Under the pieces are notes generated by a model that made no database searches, was not told where the DNA came from, and was given only the letters and a program-made list of their open reading frames with translations. A DNA stretch of 64,000 bases, from contig DUSN01000062.1 of assembly GCA_012842605.1 (NCBI GenBank), positions 1 through 64,000 of the forward strand, written 5' to 3'. A program made the position numbers and the translations under genes. The stretch comes from Clostridiales bacterium (GTDB lineage Bacteria; Bacillota; Clostridia; Caldicoprobacterales; DTU083). Shown here in pieces: positions 8,785-19,581 of this stretch; position 1 is the first letter of the stretch, and each line of letters opens with the position of its first letter.

Positions 8785-10944
8785 TCATGCATTTACACGA
8801 TAAACATCCACAACATCCTTAAGTCTGCTTAAGTACCTCATAACCTTTTCCAGCTGCTGGGTATCATGTATTTCCATATTAATATTAATGACAACCATTT
8901 TATTTTTGGCAGTACGAGCGTTAATAGCAGTAACATTTATTTTAATTTCTGCTATGGCATTGGTCAGGTCTGCCAATATAGCCTGCCTGTCCCTGGCTAC
9001 TATTTGAATTTCTGCATTGTAGGAGGCTTTATGCTCACCTACCCAACCTACTTCAATCAGGCGGTTGGTATCAACAAACTCATCTGCCAGATTGACACAG
9101 TCGGCCCGATGGACTGACACACCTCTTCCCCTCGTAATGTAGCCTATGATGGGGTCACCAGGAACCGGATTGCAGCACTTGGCAAAGCGCACCATTACAT
9201 TATCTATGCCCTTAACCTTAACACCGTTATCCGATGAGCTTTTTGCTTTTTCTGTACGCGGTTCTTTAACTATGGTTTCAGGAACTTCCTGAGCGTTAGC
9301 CTTGCGGTACTCATCTATCAGGCGGGTAAGAACCTGACCGGTGGTAATTCCTCCATAACCGACAGCAGAGTATAAGTCATCCATGGAGGTAAAGCCATAT
9401 TTTTTAAATATTCCCTCTACCCATTCGCTGCGCGTCAGCTGAGACAGGGCAAAACCATGGCGCTTGGCTTCACGTTCCAGCATTTCCCTGCCTTTTTCAA
9501 TATTCTCTTCCCGTCGTTCCTTCTTAAACCATTGTCTTATCTTGTTTCTGGCTTGATTGGTTTTGACAATTTTCAACCAGTCCCTGCTGGGTCCATGGTT
9601 TGCTGACTGTGTGGTAAGAATTTCGACTATGTCCCCGGTTTCCAACTGGTAGTCCAGAGGAACTATCTTGCCGTTGACCTTGGCACCTATACATCTGTTG
9701 CCAATGGCACTGTGAATGGTATAGGCAAAATCAAGGGGTGTAGCTCCCTTGGGCAAATCTATTACATCACCTTTGGGGGTAAATACGAATACCTCATCAG
9801 TGAACAAGTCAATTTTTAAGGTTTCCATGAACTCCCTGGCGTCACGGGAATCATTCTGCCATTCCAGGAGCTGGCGCAGCCAGGCCAGTTTTTTGTCAAT
9901 ATCATAGGAGGTTTTACGCCCCTCCTTGTACTTCCAGTGGGCAGCAATACCATATTCTGCCGTACGATGCATTTCCCATGTTCGAATTTGAATTTCGAAG
10001 GGTTCGCCTTCAGGTCCAATTACAGTGGTATGCAAAGACTGGTACATGTTAGGCTTGGGCACTGCAATATAATCCTTGAACCTGCCTGGAATGGGCTTCC
10101 AGAGAGTATGAGCAATCCCCAGCACCCCATAGCAGTCCTTTACTGTGTTGACCAGGACACGTATGGCCAGCAAGTCATAAATCTGCTCAAAATCCTTATG
10201 CTGCATATACATTTTCTTGTATATGCTATAGAAGTTTTTGGGCCGGCCTTCTATTTCGCATTCAATTCCAAGTTCATTGAGCTTTTCCTTTAGTGTCTCA
10301 ATGACCTCCTGAATGAAAGCTTCTCTTTCCCTTCGCTTTCGTGCTACTTTTTCCACCAGGTCATAATAGCCTTTAGGATCAATATACCTCAGCGATATGT
10401 CTTCAAGTTCCCATTTTATTTTAAAGATACCAAGCCGGTGAGCCAGCGGGGCGTATATTTCCAAAGTTTCATAAGCTTTTTCCCGCTGTTTTTCTTCATC
10501 CACATATTCCAAAGTACGCAGGTTGTGAAGCCTGTCCGACAATTTGATGATAATAACCCGAATGTCTTTAGCCATTGCTAAAAACATCTTTCGTAAGTTC
10601 TCAACCTGCTGCTCTTCTTTGGTTGTATATGACAACCTGCTCAATTTGGTAACCCCGTCCACCATTCCGGCTACTTCTATACCAAACTTCGCTTCCAGTT
10701 CTTCCTTGGTTACACCAGTATCCTCTATTGTATCATGAAGCAATCCGGCTATGATGGTGTCAACATCCATACCCAAATCCGTCAGGATAATGGCCACAGC
10801 AAGGGGATGTATGCTGTATGGCTCGCCGGATGAGCGTTTCTGGCCGGCATGAGCTTTTTCGGCATACTCATATGCTTCCTTGACTTTGTTGGCAGCTTCT
10901 TCACCGAATGCCTTTTCTATCTTTGACAATAGCACTTCCAGCAT
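8785..10944 (-). CDS. relA: Bifunctional (p)ppGpp synthetase/hydrolase Rel
   Basis: This 719-residue RSH enzyme controls the stringent response. The domains in order are an HD hydrolase (LLHDTIEDTG near residue 72), a RelA/SpoT synthetase (PKPNMYQSLHTTV), a TGS domain (near 385-445), a helical and zinc-finger-like region with CCNPVPGD, and a C-terminal ACT domain. An intact HD site and synthetase site indicate both activities. The true start is the ATG at 10944, because AAGGAGAG lies directly upstream; an in-frame ATG at 10968 lacks a ribosome binding site. A dtd gene follows. Confidence 0.96.
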   Translation of the reverse strand: MLEVLLSKIEKAFGEEAANKVKEAYEYAEKAHAGQKRSSGEPYSIHPLAVAIILTDLGMDVDTIIAGLLHDTIEDTGVTKEELEAKFGIEVAGMVDGVTKLSRLSYTTKEEQQVENLRKMFLAMAKDIRVIIIKLSDRLHNLRTLEYVDEEKQREKAYETLEIYAPLAHRLGIFKIKWELEDISLRYIDPKGYYDLVEKVARKRREREAFIQEVIETLKEKLNELGIECEIEGRPKNFYSIYKKMYMQHKDFEQIYDLLAIRVLVNTVKDCYGVLGIAHTLWKPIPGRFKDYIAVPKPNMYQSLHTTVIGPEGEPFEIQIRTWEMHRTAEYGIAAHWKYKEGRKTSYDIDKKLAWLRQLLEWQNDSRDAREFMETLKIDLFTDEVFVFTPKGDVIDLPKGATPLDFAYTIHSAIGNRCIGAKVNGKIVPLDYQLETGDIVEILTTQSANHGPSRDWLKIVKTNQARNKIRQWFKKERREENIEKGREMLEREAKRHGFALSQLTRSEWVEGIFKKYGFTSMDDLYSAVGYGGITTGQVLTRLIDEYRKANAQEVPETIVKEPRTEKAKSSSDNGVKVKGIDNVMVRFAKCCNPVPGDPIIGYITRGRGVSVHRADCVNLADEFVDTNRLIEVGWVGEHKASYNAEIQIVARDRQAILADLTNAIAEIKINVTAINARTAKNKMVVININMEIHDTQQLEKVMRYLSRLKDVVDVYRVNA

Positions 10945-11125
10945 ACCTCTCTCCTTTCTATCTGGCATTACCCTTCATCCTGAGTGCTGATATATTTGGT
11001 GTCATATTCTACTTTCCCTGATTTTAGTTAACATAATAACGCAGTAATTATAAATCAATAGGATGGTTTATTCAATATATTCAGTTATTATTCAACTGTG
11101 CTATTGAGCTATTATTGTGTCATAA

Positions 11126-11644
11126 TTAGTTGTCAAATTTAATGAGAGAATGGACTTCATAACCATCCAGGGTTTGCCTGCCGTTCAGGAAACACAGTTC
11201 CATGGCAAAAAGCACTCCTGCTACTATGCCCCCAAGTTTTTCTACCAGCTTGACTACAGCAAGAGCAGTTCCCCCCGTTGCCAGGAGGTCATCTACAATA
11301 ATAACCTTTTGACCTGGCTTAATGGCATCTTTATGAATTTCCAGAACATCCTTCCCATATTCAAGATCATATTCATAGCTAACTGTTTCAGCCGGAAGTT
11401 TGCCGGGTTTGCGCACCAGGACAAATCCAACTCCCAAACCGTAAGCAACAGGAGCTCCCAGGACAAATCCACGGGCCTCAGGACCTACTACAACATCGAC
11501 ACCTTTCTCTCTGCAAATCTCAACCATAGTATCTATGGTATATTTGTAGGCATCCTTATCCTTCAGCAATGTAGTTATGTCCTTGAATGAGATGCCTTTT
11601 TTGGGAAAATCTTCGATTACCCTGATTTTTTCTTTTAAGTCCAT
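11126..11644 (-). CDS. apt: Adenine phosphoribosyltransferase
   Basis: This 172-residue purine salvage enzyme makes AMP from adenine and PRPP. The PRPP-binding motif [14 protein letters not shown] lies near residues 114-127, and the N-terminal [15 protein letters not shown] and GPEARGF blocks match APRT. The length is typical. ATG follows AAGGAGG. It sits between recJ and rel, the recJ-apt-rel order common in Firmicutes. Confidence 0.97.
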   Translation of the reverse strand: MDLKEKIRVIEDFPKKGISFKDITTLLKDKDAYKYTIDTMVEICREKGVDVVVGPEARGFVLGAPVAYGLGVGFVLVRKPGKLPAETVSYEYDLEYGKDVLEIHKDAIKPGQKVIIVDDLLATGGTALAVVKLVEKLGGIVAGVLFAMELCFLNGRQTLDGYEVHSLIKFDN

Positions 11645-11671
11645 ACTCCATCCTCCTTGTATACTCTTGCA

Positions 11672-14200
11672 TTAATTACTTATGCCATACTGAGCCAGCC
11701 ATCGTCTGTGGTAATTTATCAGCCGGCTTTCATCCAATTGCCTGCTGACAGGATTCTTATTGCATAGTATTTTAATGTACTGATTGCCGGATTCCATATT
11801 TATAAATCCAAGTTCTTTGAATACTTCCAGTGCCAGGCTCAGCTGAAATCCGTTTATCGGTGTCCCGCTGCTGTCCCTGCAGTGCTGCAGCAATTGCCTG
11901 TTGTCCGTCCATATATTGCGGCCCGGGACAATTTTCCGCAGCCATTTGTATATTACGCCCAGCAAATCCCTGTTCATGGTAAATGACGAGCTTAATATAT
12001 TTTTTAGCTCCATATTATTATTCAACTTAAAGCAATATCTTTTCCCGTTCAAGCATTTTATAAACTTTTTGCCTGCAGGACTGAATCCTTCCTCAAACAC
12101 CGGTGTCAGTACTGTATGATATAAATTATCCTTATATACTGAAAGGTCCGGAATTAGAATTACCGTACTGCGCCCTAGACCGTTTGCAGGATTAGGTTGA
12201 TGATAGTGTACAGGAAACTTGTCCAGCAGATTGCGATCCAAAAGCTCAAGCAGCAGTCCGGCTGCCGCTTCAAAAGTATTCACAAATACTGCAGTGCCTA
12301 TCATAGAGCTGCCTAAGCAATCCAGTGCCTCATCTAAAGAAATCAGAACCGTCTCTATGCTGCATTGGCCGTCATTGGCAGAAGAATCGCAGGTTTTGCT
12401 GTCATCCAGCAGAACGTCATTATAATTATACATAAAATAATGGAAAAAAACATCAAAAAATTTACTATGGAAGCAACCTAATAGTTCTTCCAGGTCCCTC
12501 GGACCTTCATATACCCGTTTCATACTATGTATTTGAAACTGGGTACTGCTGATCCCCATCCATTCATTGCGTTTTAAAGAAGTAAGCAGGCTTACCCGGC
12601 AGCCCTGCTGCAGGTCTTTTTCACATTCAGCCATTCCGAATCCCACCGCATCCCATGAACGCTGCCCCAGGGACAAGGCCAGTTTGAGGTGGTTTGCGTT
12701 CTTTCCTATAATTCTGCTGTTCTCTACAACAGCAGAGGGCAGTAAAAACCTGGGTACAGGATTCCCGCAGCCAAAGGGAGCAAGCATTTCTATTTCCTTC
12801 AGCAAATTTGCGGAAATCTGCTCCGGCTTCAGCTGTCCGTCATATATGTAATGAGGTATAAGCGCTTCATCTTCCAAAACCTCATCTGCATAAGCACAGA
12901 TTTTGCTGCGGAATTTGTCAATATCCGCTGTTTTAATGGACAGGCCGGCTGCCATCTCATGGCCTCCGAACTTAGTTAAAAGTTTGCTGCAATGAGAAAT
13001 TGCATTGTATAAATGAAATCCTTTTATGCTTCGGGCTGAGCCTACTGCCTGATCCCCGTCAATTGACATGACAATAGCCGGACGGGTGTACTGCTCTGCA
13101 ATTCTTGAGGCTACTATGCCTATAACGCCAGGGTGCCACCCCTCTCCGGCTACTACAATAACACGCTGGTGAGCCAAGTCAACTTGATTTGGTATCATTT
13201 TAAGTGCTGATTCCAAAATCAGGCTTTCTGTCTCTCTTCGAAGCCGGTTTTGTTCTGCAAGCTCAATTGCAGAAGGCAGGGCTTGTTCAATGGATTTTGA
13301 AGTCAACAGATTATATCCTGAATGGAATGTGGTCATTCTGCCGGGAGCATTTAAACATGGACCAATAATAAAGGATACTTTTGCTGAGTCTATGGGCTGT
13401 CCGGTCAGCTCCAGTACCTGAAGAAGCGCTGATATGCCCGGCCGTGGGTTTTCATTGATCTGCTTCAGCCCCAGGGAAGCAAAAACACGGTTCTCACCGA
13501 TAAGTGGTACGATATCAGCAATGGTGCCAATGGCTACTATGTCAAGATAGGGCTGCAGACCTTCTGTTCCGCCCAACGCCTGTACCAGCTTGGCAGTTAC
13601 CCCTACACCGGCCAGATCCTTAAAGGGATATGCCTGACCCGGTATTTTGGGATTGATAACGGCATATGCATTGGGAAGCACATTACCCGGTGTATGATGG
13701 TCTGTAATTATTATATCCAGCAAAGGCTGAATCTCATTGACTTCCTCAATGGCAGAAATACCGCAGTCCACTGTAATAACAAGGCCTGCGCCGTTTTCCA
13801 GTATGCTTCGCAGCGCTTCCAGATGAATCCCATAGCCTTCATCCTGCCTGCTGGGTATATATATTTCTGTTATGGCACCCAGTGAAGACAGGTAAAGAGA
13901 CAGCACTGATGAAGAAGTAATGCCATCTGCATCGTAATCACCGTAAATGACTATCTTTTCTTTTTTGTTTATGGCTTGACGTATACGATGAACTGCCTCT
14001 GCCATGCCTTTTAAATCAAAGGGATCGTGGAGCTGGTCAAGAGACGGATTAAGAAATGCCCGGGCTTCTGCCGGTGATGATACCCCCCGATTGACCAGAA
14101 GCCTGGCAGTTACTTCGCTGATATTCAAATCGAACTGCAAAAGCATTGCGATGGTTTCCGTGTTTTCCAACAACGGTGCACACATCTCATATATTGCCAT
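11672..14200 (-). CDS. recJ: Single-stranded-DNA-specific exonuclease RecJ
   Basis: This 842-residue RecJ is a 5'-3' ssDNA exonuclease in recombination and repair. The DHH core includes YGDYDADGITSS (near residue 84), VDCGIS and TDHHTPG. The DHHA1 domain carries GGHEMAAG (near residue 408), followed by an OB-like domain. The last 270 or so residues form a variable C-terminal extension of the kind seen in Firmicute RecJ; the length is slightly above B. subtilis RecJ. ATG at 14200 follows GAGGGG. It is 27 bp upstream of apt. Confidence 0.95.
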   Translation of the reverse strand: MAIYEMCAPLLENTETIAMLLQFDLNISEVTARLLVNRGVSSPAEARAFLNPSLDQLHDPFDLKGMAEAVHRIRQAINKKEKIVIYGDYDADGITSSSVLSLYLSSLGAITEIYIPSRQDEGYGIHLEALRSILENGAGLVITVDCGISAIEEVNEIQPLLDIIITDHHTPGNVLPNAYAVINPKIPGQAYPFKDLAGVGVTAKLVQALGGTEGLQPYLDIVAIGTIADIVPLIGENRVFASLGLKQINENPRPGISALLQVLELTGQPIDSAKVSFIIGPCLNAPGRMTTFHSGYNLLTSKSIEQALPSAIELAEQNRLRRETESLILESALKMIPNQVDLAHQRVIVVAGEGWHPGVIGIVASRIAEQYTRPAIVMSIDGDQAVGSARSIKGFHLYNAISHCSKLLTKFGGHEMAAGLSIKTADIDKFRSKICAYADEVLEDEALIPHYIYDGQLKPEQISANLLKEIEMLAPFGCGNPVPRFLLPSAVVENSRIIGKNANHLKLALSLGQRSWDAVGFGMAECEKDLQQGCRVSLLTSLKRNEWMGISSTQFQIHSMKRVYEGPRDLEELLGCFHSKFFDVFFHYFMYNYNDVLLDDSKTCDSSANDGQCSIETVLISLDEALDCLGSSMIGTAVFVNTFEAAAGLLLELLDRNLLDKFPVHYHQPNPANGLGRSTVILIPDLSVYKDNLYHTVLTPVFEEGFSPAGKKFIKCLNGKRYCFKLNNNMELKNILSSSFTMNRDLLGVIYKWLRKIVPGRNIWTDNRQLLQHCRDSSGTPINGFQLSLALEVFKELGFINMESGNQYIKILCNKNPVSRQLDESRLINYHRRWLAQYGISN

Positions 14201-14352
14201 TGAAACCCCTCACTCAAACTAGCACAAATAAAAACTGCTTCCCAGTCTATAATTCTATCTGCCAAATTCCGCCAAGTAAAATTATATCTAAGTTAAGTTC
14301 GTCTATGTTAAACTATATCTGATTCCAATTATTAAATCCAATTAGCTTTCAA

Positions 14353-15711
14353 TTAACAGCCTTCCTCCAGCAGTTCCAATGCCTTTAATGCCAAGGCGCA
14401 TTCCAGTCTTTTCTTTTCCATTTCGCATCCAAGCTCATAAGGTTCATTAATGCTGCCTGAAAAATGCTGGGCATTGGCAGCACAGCCTCCGCTGCAGTAA
14501 AACTTAGCCCAGCAGGCTGCACATTTTTCCTTGGTGAACACATTAGAGCTGCCAAACATTTTCTGCATTTTTTTATTGAAGGTTGTGTTAAGGACATTGC
14601 CCATTCTAAATTCTTCATCACCAACAAACTGGTGACAGGGATAAATATCTCCTGTTGGTGTTACAGCTATGTATTCATTGCCTGCCCCGCAGCCCATAGA
14701 CCTCTTAGCTGCACAAGGCCCCTGCTCCAGGTCCACCATAAAATGGAAGAAGTTAAACCCACAGCCTTGATTTTTCCTATCCCGGTATGCTTGCATCAGT
14801 CTCTCATAAGCATTAAAAATTTCCGGCAAGTCTTCAGCTGAAAGGTGATATTCTTCTTCCTCTGAAGCCACAACCGGCTCAACGGAAATTTGCTTAAACC
14901 CTAAGTCTGCCAAATGCAGGACATCCTTGTCAAAATCCTTATTGTATTTAGTAAAAGTGCCTCTGACGTAGTAATCCTTTTGATTGCGGGACTCTGCCAG
15001 TTTAACGGCTTTAGGGACAATCAGGTCATAACTGCCCATACCAGTTCTGGTCTTTCTTAAGTGGTTATGAACCTCAGGCCTGCCGTCAATGCTTATAACA
15101 ACATTGACAAACTCCCGGTTGATATAATTAATGGCTTCGTCGTCAAGCAGCAATCCGTTTGTTGTGATGGTAAACTTAAACTTTTTATTGTATTGCTTTT
15201 CCAGTTCCCTTCCGTATTGCACCAGCTTTTTGACTACCTCAAAATTCATCATTGGCTCTCCGCCGAAAAAGTCAACCTCCAGATTCCTCCTGTGACCCGA
15301 GTGCTGCACCAGGAATTCCAGGGCTTTTTTACCGGTTTCGAGGTCCAGCAGACCTCTTTCTCCCTTGAAATCGCCTGTGGAGGCAAAACAATAGCTGCAC
15401 CGGAGATTGCAGTCATGTGCTGCATGCAGGCACATAGCCTTAATAACAGGTTCGCCTGCCATTGCAGGCTTGTCCTGTGGATCCCATGAAGTGTATAGCA
15501 TCTGAGCGTCAATCAATTCTCTTATTTCTTCAAGCCCTTCCTTTAGGGTTTCACTCCCGTATTTTTGTCCTAAGGCAGCATTAACAGCTTCCCACGGGAA
15601 TTCCGGGCCGAAGTCCAGCAAATCCCAGATGAGCTCATCAATTATATGAACGGCACCGCTGTGTACATCAAGTACAAGCCGGATACCGCCTATTTCAAAC
15701 TTATGTATCAT
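14353..15711 (-). CDS. scfB: SCIFF peptide maturase, radical SAM/SPASM protein
   Basis: This is a radical SAM enzyme of about 452 residues. The N-terminal part (IHKFEIGGIRLVLDVHSGAVHI) resembles the peptide-recognition domain of thioether-forming maturases. The SAM cluster motif is C101-x3-C105-x2-C108 (CNLRCSYC). A C-terminal SPASM domain carries the cysteine set around CAAKRSMGCG, YPCHQ and CAACWAKFYCSGGCA for two auxiliary clusters. The family installs thioether crosslinks in the SCIFF peptide, encoded just upstream. The ATG at 15711 has AAAGG just before it; an ATG at 15729 is the alternative. Confidence 0.95.
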   Translation of the reverse strand: MIHKFEIGGIRLVLDVHSGAVHIIDELIWDLLDFGPEFPWEAVNAALGQKYGSETLKEGLEEIRELIDAQMLYTSWDPQDKPAMAGEPVIKAMCLHAAHDCNLRCSYCFASTGDFKGERGLLDLETGKKALEFLVQHSGHRRNLEVDFFGGEPMMNFEVVKKLVQYGRELEKQYNKKFKFTITTNGLLLDDEAINYINREFVNVVISIDGRPEVHNHLRKTRTGMGSYDLIVPKAVKLAESRNQKDYYVRGTFTKYNKDFDKDVLHLADLGFKQISVEPVVASEEEEYHLSAEDLPEIFNAYERLMQAYRDRKNQGCGFNFFHFMVDLEQGPCAAKRSMGCGAGNEYIAVTPTGDIYPCHQFVGDEEFRMGNVLNTTFNKKMQKMFGSSNVFTKEKCAACWAKFYCSGGCAANAQHFSGSINEPYELGCEMEKKRLECALALKALELLEEGC

Positions 15712-15893
15712 TAAACCTTTCCCTTTCATATGATTCTGTTCTATAAATTCAGCATGCTTGTCAACTCAGCAATCTTATTTACAATGTAACCTTTTTTAAA
15801 TCCAGTTCGCTGAATTGTTTACAAGTCAACCCTTCAAGATTATATTACATAGTTAAGGCATCTGGTTGTCCAATTTACATTTACTTGAATGAA

Positions 15894-15921
15894 GATAGCA
15901 GTAGCTAAGGCTACTGCTATC
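15894..15921 (-). promoter_or_regulatory. Perfect 12-bp hairpin between scfA and scfB
   Basis: GATAGCAGTAGC (15894-15905), loop TAAG, then GCTACTGCTATC (15910-15921). It is 32 bp past the scfA stop and about 180 bp before the scfB start. There is no U tract on the minus strand, so it looks more like an mRNA processing or stabilising element, or an inefficient terminator, that could make more peptide than enzyme. Confidence 0.6.
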
Positions 15922-15952
15922 CATGCTTATTAATATGTAAGATGCTGCAGGC

Positions 15953-16090
15953 TTATTTCTGACAGCTTTGATTGCCAACAGTGCAGGATGTTTTGCACGC
16001 AGACTGGCATGATGCCTGGCATTCTCCGCAACCGCCCTTAATCAAGCTTTGCTTAAGGCTGCCCTTGTGCAGAGTTCTAATATGCTTCAT
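15953..16090 (-). CDS. scfA: SCIFF (six cysteines in forty-five residues) ranthipeptide precursor
   Basis: This short gene encodes exactly 45 residues, starting MKHIRTLHKGSLKQS and ending in QSCQK. The six cysteines (C21, C24, C28, C32, C36, C43) crowd into the second half, the defining feature of the SCIFF peptide, a modified peptide nearly universal in Clostridia and of unknown final role. The family is modified by ScfB, which makes thioether bonds from Cys to neighbouring residues. ATG at 16090 follows AGGGAG. It has its own promoter and lies directly upstream of scfB. Confidence 0.97.
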   Translation of the reverse strand: MKHIRTLHKGSLKQSLIKGGCGECQASCQSACKTSCTVGNQSCQK

Positions 16091-16124
16091 CTTGAAATCT
16101 CCCTCTCTCTACAAATTCCAATAT

Positions 16125-16153
16125 ATTATACCACAGAACAAGTCTTATGAAAA
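16125..16153 (-). promoter_or_regulatory. Promoter of scfA
   Basis: On the minus strand TTTTCA (16153-16148) and a perfect TATAAT (16130-16125) are 17 bp apart, with an extended -10 TG. It is 35 bp upstream of the scfA start codon. This suggests strong autonomous expression of the peptide. Confidence 0.65.
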
Positions 16154-16185
16154 GTACTGCCGGGATTTTTACGATATTTCTGCCA

Positions 16186-16596
16186 TTACCGGATATTGAT
16201 TCCTATTGCCCCGCCTGCTGCACCAACTATAATCGCCATTAATGTATCAGATAAAAGAATACGATCAAACGCAAAATGTCCGCCTGATATAATTCCTATT
16301 AAAGATACCAGTATTACATAGCTGACACCTGTCGCTGCACCTTTCAGCCAACCCTTGCTGGTGGTCTGCCTGGCTACATAAGCACCTCCCACGGCAATGC
16401 TTAATATCCTGATTACCTGTACAACAGGCCTGATAATTGTTTCCGACAAGCTGGACAATTGCATGGTAAATGCAAACAGGATGATAAAAAACAATGTTAT
16501 CACAACCGCAAATACAGATCCCTTTGAGACAAGAGCCAAATCCTGCAGCAAAGAGCTTTCTTCCTGTTTTGCAGCTATTCTCCTACCTTTCTTCAT
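16186..16596 (-). CDS. TIGR04086-type membrane protein
   Basis: This is a membrane protein of about 136 residues with roughly four hydrophobic helices after a basic N-terminus (KKGRRIAAK). The glycine-rich GGAYVARQTTSKGWLKGAATG segment and its position next to scfA match the TIGR04086 family, a conserved Clostridia membrane protein linked by location to SCIFF. Function is unknown; a role in export or membrane placement of the peptide is only a guess. The ATG at 16596 is preceded by GGGAG; another in-frame ATG is at 16620. Confidence 0.75.
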   Translation of the reverse strand: MKKGRRIAAKQEESSLLQDLALVSKGSVFAVVITLFFIILFAFTMQLSSLSETIIRPVVQVIRILSIAVGGAYVARQTTSKGWLKGAATGVSYVILVSLIGIISGGHFAFDRILLSDTLMAIIVGAAGGAIGINIR

Positions 16597-16691
16597 CCTT
16601 TCCCAACTCCCTCTATGCATCTTATTCCAAACATATGCAAAAAGGGAGGCTGATATGACAACCCATGAGTCTATTACAATCCAAAAAATGA

Positions 16692-16728
16692 TTAAAAAAA
16701 GCCGGTTTCCTAAGGAAACACGGCTTCT
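16692..16728 (-). terminator. Rho-independent terminator after yajC
   Basis: On the minus strand, AAGCCG...GTTTCC pairs with GGAAAC...CGGCTT around a TTAG loop, followed by TTTTTTAAT. It lies right after the yajC stop at 16734, separating it from the TIGR04086 gene. Confidence 0.85.
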
Positions 16729-16733
16729 TTTAC

Positions 16734-17051
16734 TCAGTCGGAAATTGGTCTGTCTACATCGCGGATAGCCCAGCGTTCAAACACCAGTTTTACTTTATCT
16801 GTCCCAACTTCAATTGTTAGAATATCATCCTGGATTTTTACTATCTTGCCGCAAATTCCTCCGATGGTGGTTACATTGTCGCCAACCTTAAGAGAGGCAA
16901 GCATCTCTTTATTTTCTTTTTCACGTTTTCTTTGGGGACGAATCAGCAAAAAGTAAAACACTGCTATCATCAATACAAAAGGCAACAATGAAGTCAGCAA
17001 CGCCAGTGGTCCGGCTTCTGCTCCGGGTGCTGTTTGTGCTGCAAGTAACAT
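16734..17051 (-). CDS. yajC: Preprotein translocase subunit YajC
   Basis: This 105-residue accessory subunit of the Sec-SecDF translocon has one N-terminal transmembrane helix (about residues 18-38, LLTSLLPFVLMIAVFYFLLI). The hallmark RPQRKREKENKEMLASLKVGD and TIGGICGKIVKI segments follow. The start ATG at 17051 is set by AGGAGG seven bases upstream. It follows tgt, the conserved queA-tgt-yajC order. Confidence 0.96.
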   Translation of the reverse strand: MLLAAQTAPGAEAGPLALLTSLLPFVLMIAVFYFLLIRPQRKREKENKEMLASLKVGDNVTTIGGICGKIVKIQDDILTIEVGTDKVKLVFERWAIRDVDRPISD

Positions 17052-17130
17052 TAAATACCCTCCTTTTTCAGCATATATTAATATATTAAACGGTTTGTCC
17101 GGTTTATTCAAGGATTAACTTCAATTATTT

Positions 17131-18394
<1,264 letters not shown>

Positions 18395-19426
18395 TTATTT
18401 GTCGGTGATGAACATGGCATCGCCGAAGCTGAAGAACCTGTATCTTTCAGATATGGCTTCTTCATATACTTTAAGGATTTCTTCCCTGCCTGCAAGTGCG
18501 CTTACCAGCATCAGCAATGTGGATTTGGGAAGATGAAAATTGGTGATCAAAGCATCAGTCACTTTGAACCGGTATCCTGGGTAAATGAAGATACCTGTTT
18601 CTCCCTTTCCCGAATGGATCACACCGCTTTCATCTGCGATCGATTCCAGGGTGCGCAGGGATGTAGTGCCTACTGCGATTATCCTGTTTCCTGCCTTCCT
18701 TGCACCATTAATGCAATCTGCTGCTTCCTGCGAGACATCGTATACTTCTTCATGCATTTTATGTTCCTCAATATTTTCTGCTTTCACCGGCCGGAAAGTA
18801 CCAAGCCCAACATGCAGGGTTACTCTTGCAATAATAACGCCCTTGTCCTCCAATTGCTTAAGAAGCTCAGGAGTAAAGTGCAGACCTGCTGTGGGAGCCG
18901 CAGCAGAACCTTCATAACGGGCGTAGACCGTTTGATACCGGTTCTTATCCTTCAGTTCTTCATGAATGTAAGGCGGCAAAGGCATAATCCCAACCCGGTC
19001 AAGCACTTCTTCAAAAACTCCGTCAAAAAAAAAGCGGACAATGCGTCCCCCTTCTTCTGTTTTGCTCAGCACCTCTGCCTTTAACAGTCCATCGCCAAAT
19101 ACAAACCGTGTTCCAATCTGGGCCCTTCTGCCGGGTTTTACCAGCACCCGCCATGTATCGCCCTCTTCCCGGTTGAGGAGCACAAACTCTATTTTACCTC
19201 CGGTATCTTCCCTATTCCCCAGCAGCCTGGCCGGAATCACTTTTGTATCATTTATTACCAGGCAGTCACCCGGATATAGATACTCTCCTATCTCTTTGAA
19301 TACTCTATGCTCAATTACTTTTGATTTTCGATGGTATACCAAAAGCCTGGATTCATCCCGCTTTTCCAGCGGTGTCTGCGCTATCAGCTCTTCCGGCAGT
19401 TCATAATCAAAATCGGAAACCTTCAA
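18395..19426 (-). CDS. queA: S-adenosylmethionine:tRNA ribosyltransferase-isomerase
   Basis: This 343-residue enzyme transfers and rearranges the ribosyl part of SAM onto preQ1-tRNA to give epoxyqueuosine. It begins [16 protein letters not shown] and contains [31 protein letters not shown] and [16 protein letters not shown], all family blocks. A TTG start at 19426 is supported by GGAGAG six bases upstream. Its TAA stop is directly followed by a REP-like repeat. Confidence 0.97.
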   Translation of the reverse strand: MKVSDFDYELPEELIAQTPLEKRDESRLLVYHRKSKVIEHRVFKEIGEYLYPGDCLVINDTKVIPARLLGNREDTGGKIEFVLLNREEGDTWRVLVKPGRRAQIGTRFVFGDGLLKAEVLSKTEEGGRIVRFFFDGVFEEVLDRVGIMPLPPYIHEELKDKNRYQTVYARYEGSAAAPTAGLHFTPELLKQLEDKGVIIARVTLHVGLGTFRPVKAENIEEHKMHEEVYDVSQEAADCINGARKAGNRIIAVGTTSLRTLESIADESGVIHSGKGETGIFIYPGYRFKVTDALITNFHLPKSTLLMLVSALAGREEILKVYEEAISERYRFFSFGDAMFITDK

Positions 19427-19581
19427 TACTGTCTCTCCATTCTGCTAATATTTATACAAATGTTCAATCAATGCAAAAGTCAACTCAAAGATTCAATAAT
19501 ATTCCCATCTTATCCGATAATATCCCGATATTATAACCCAATTATACATAAACACACTGAACAATTGCTGCCAATAACGGA

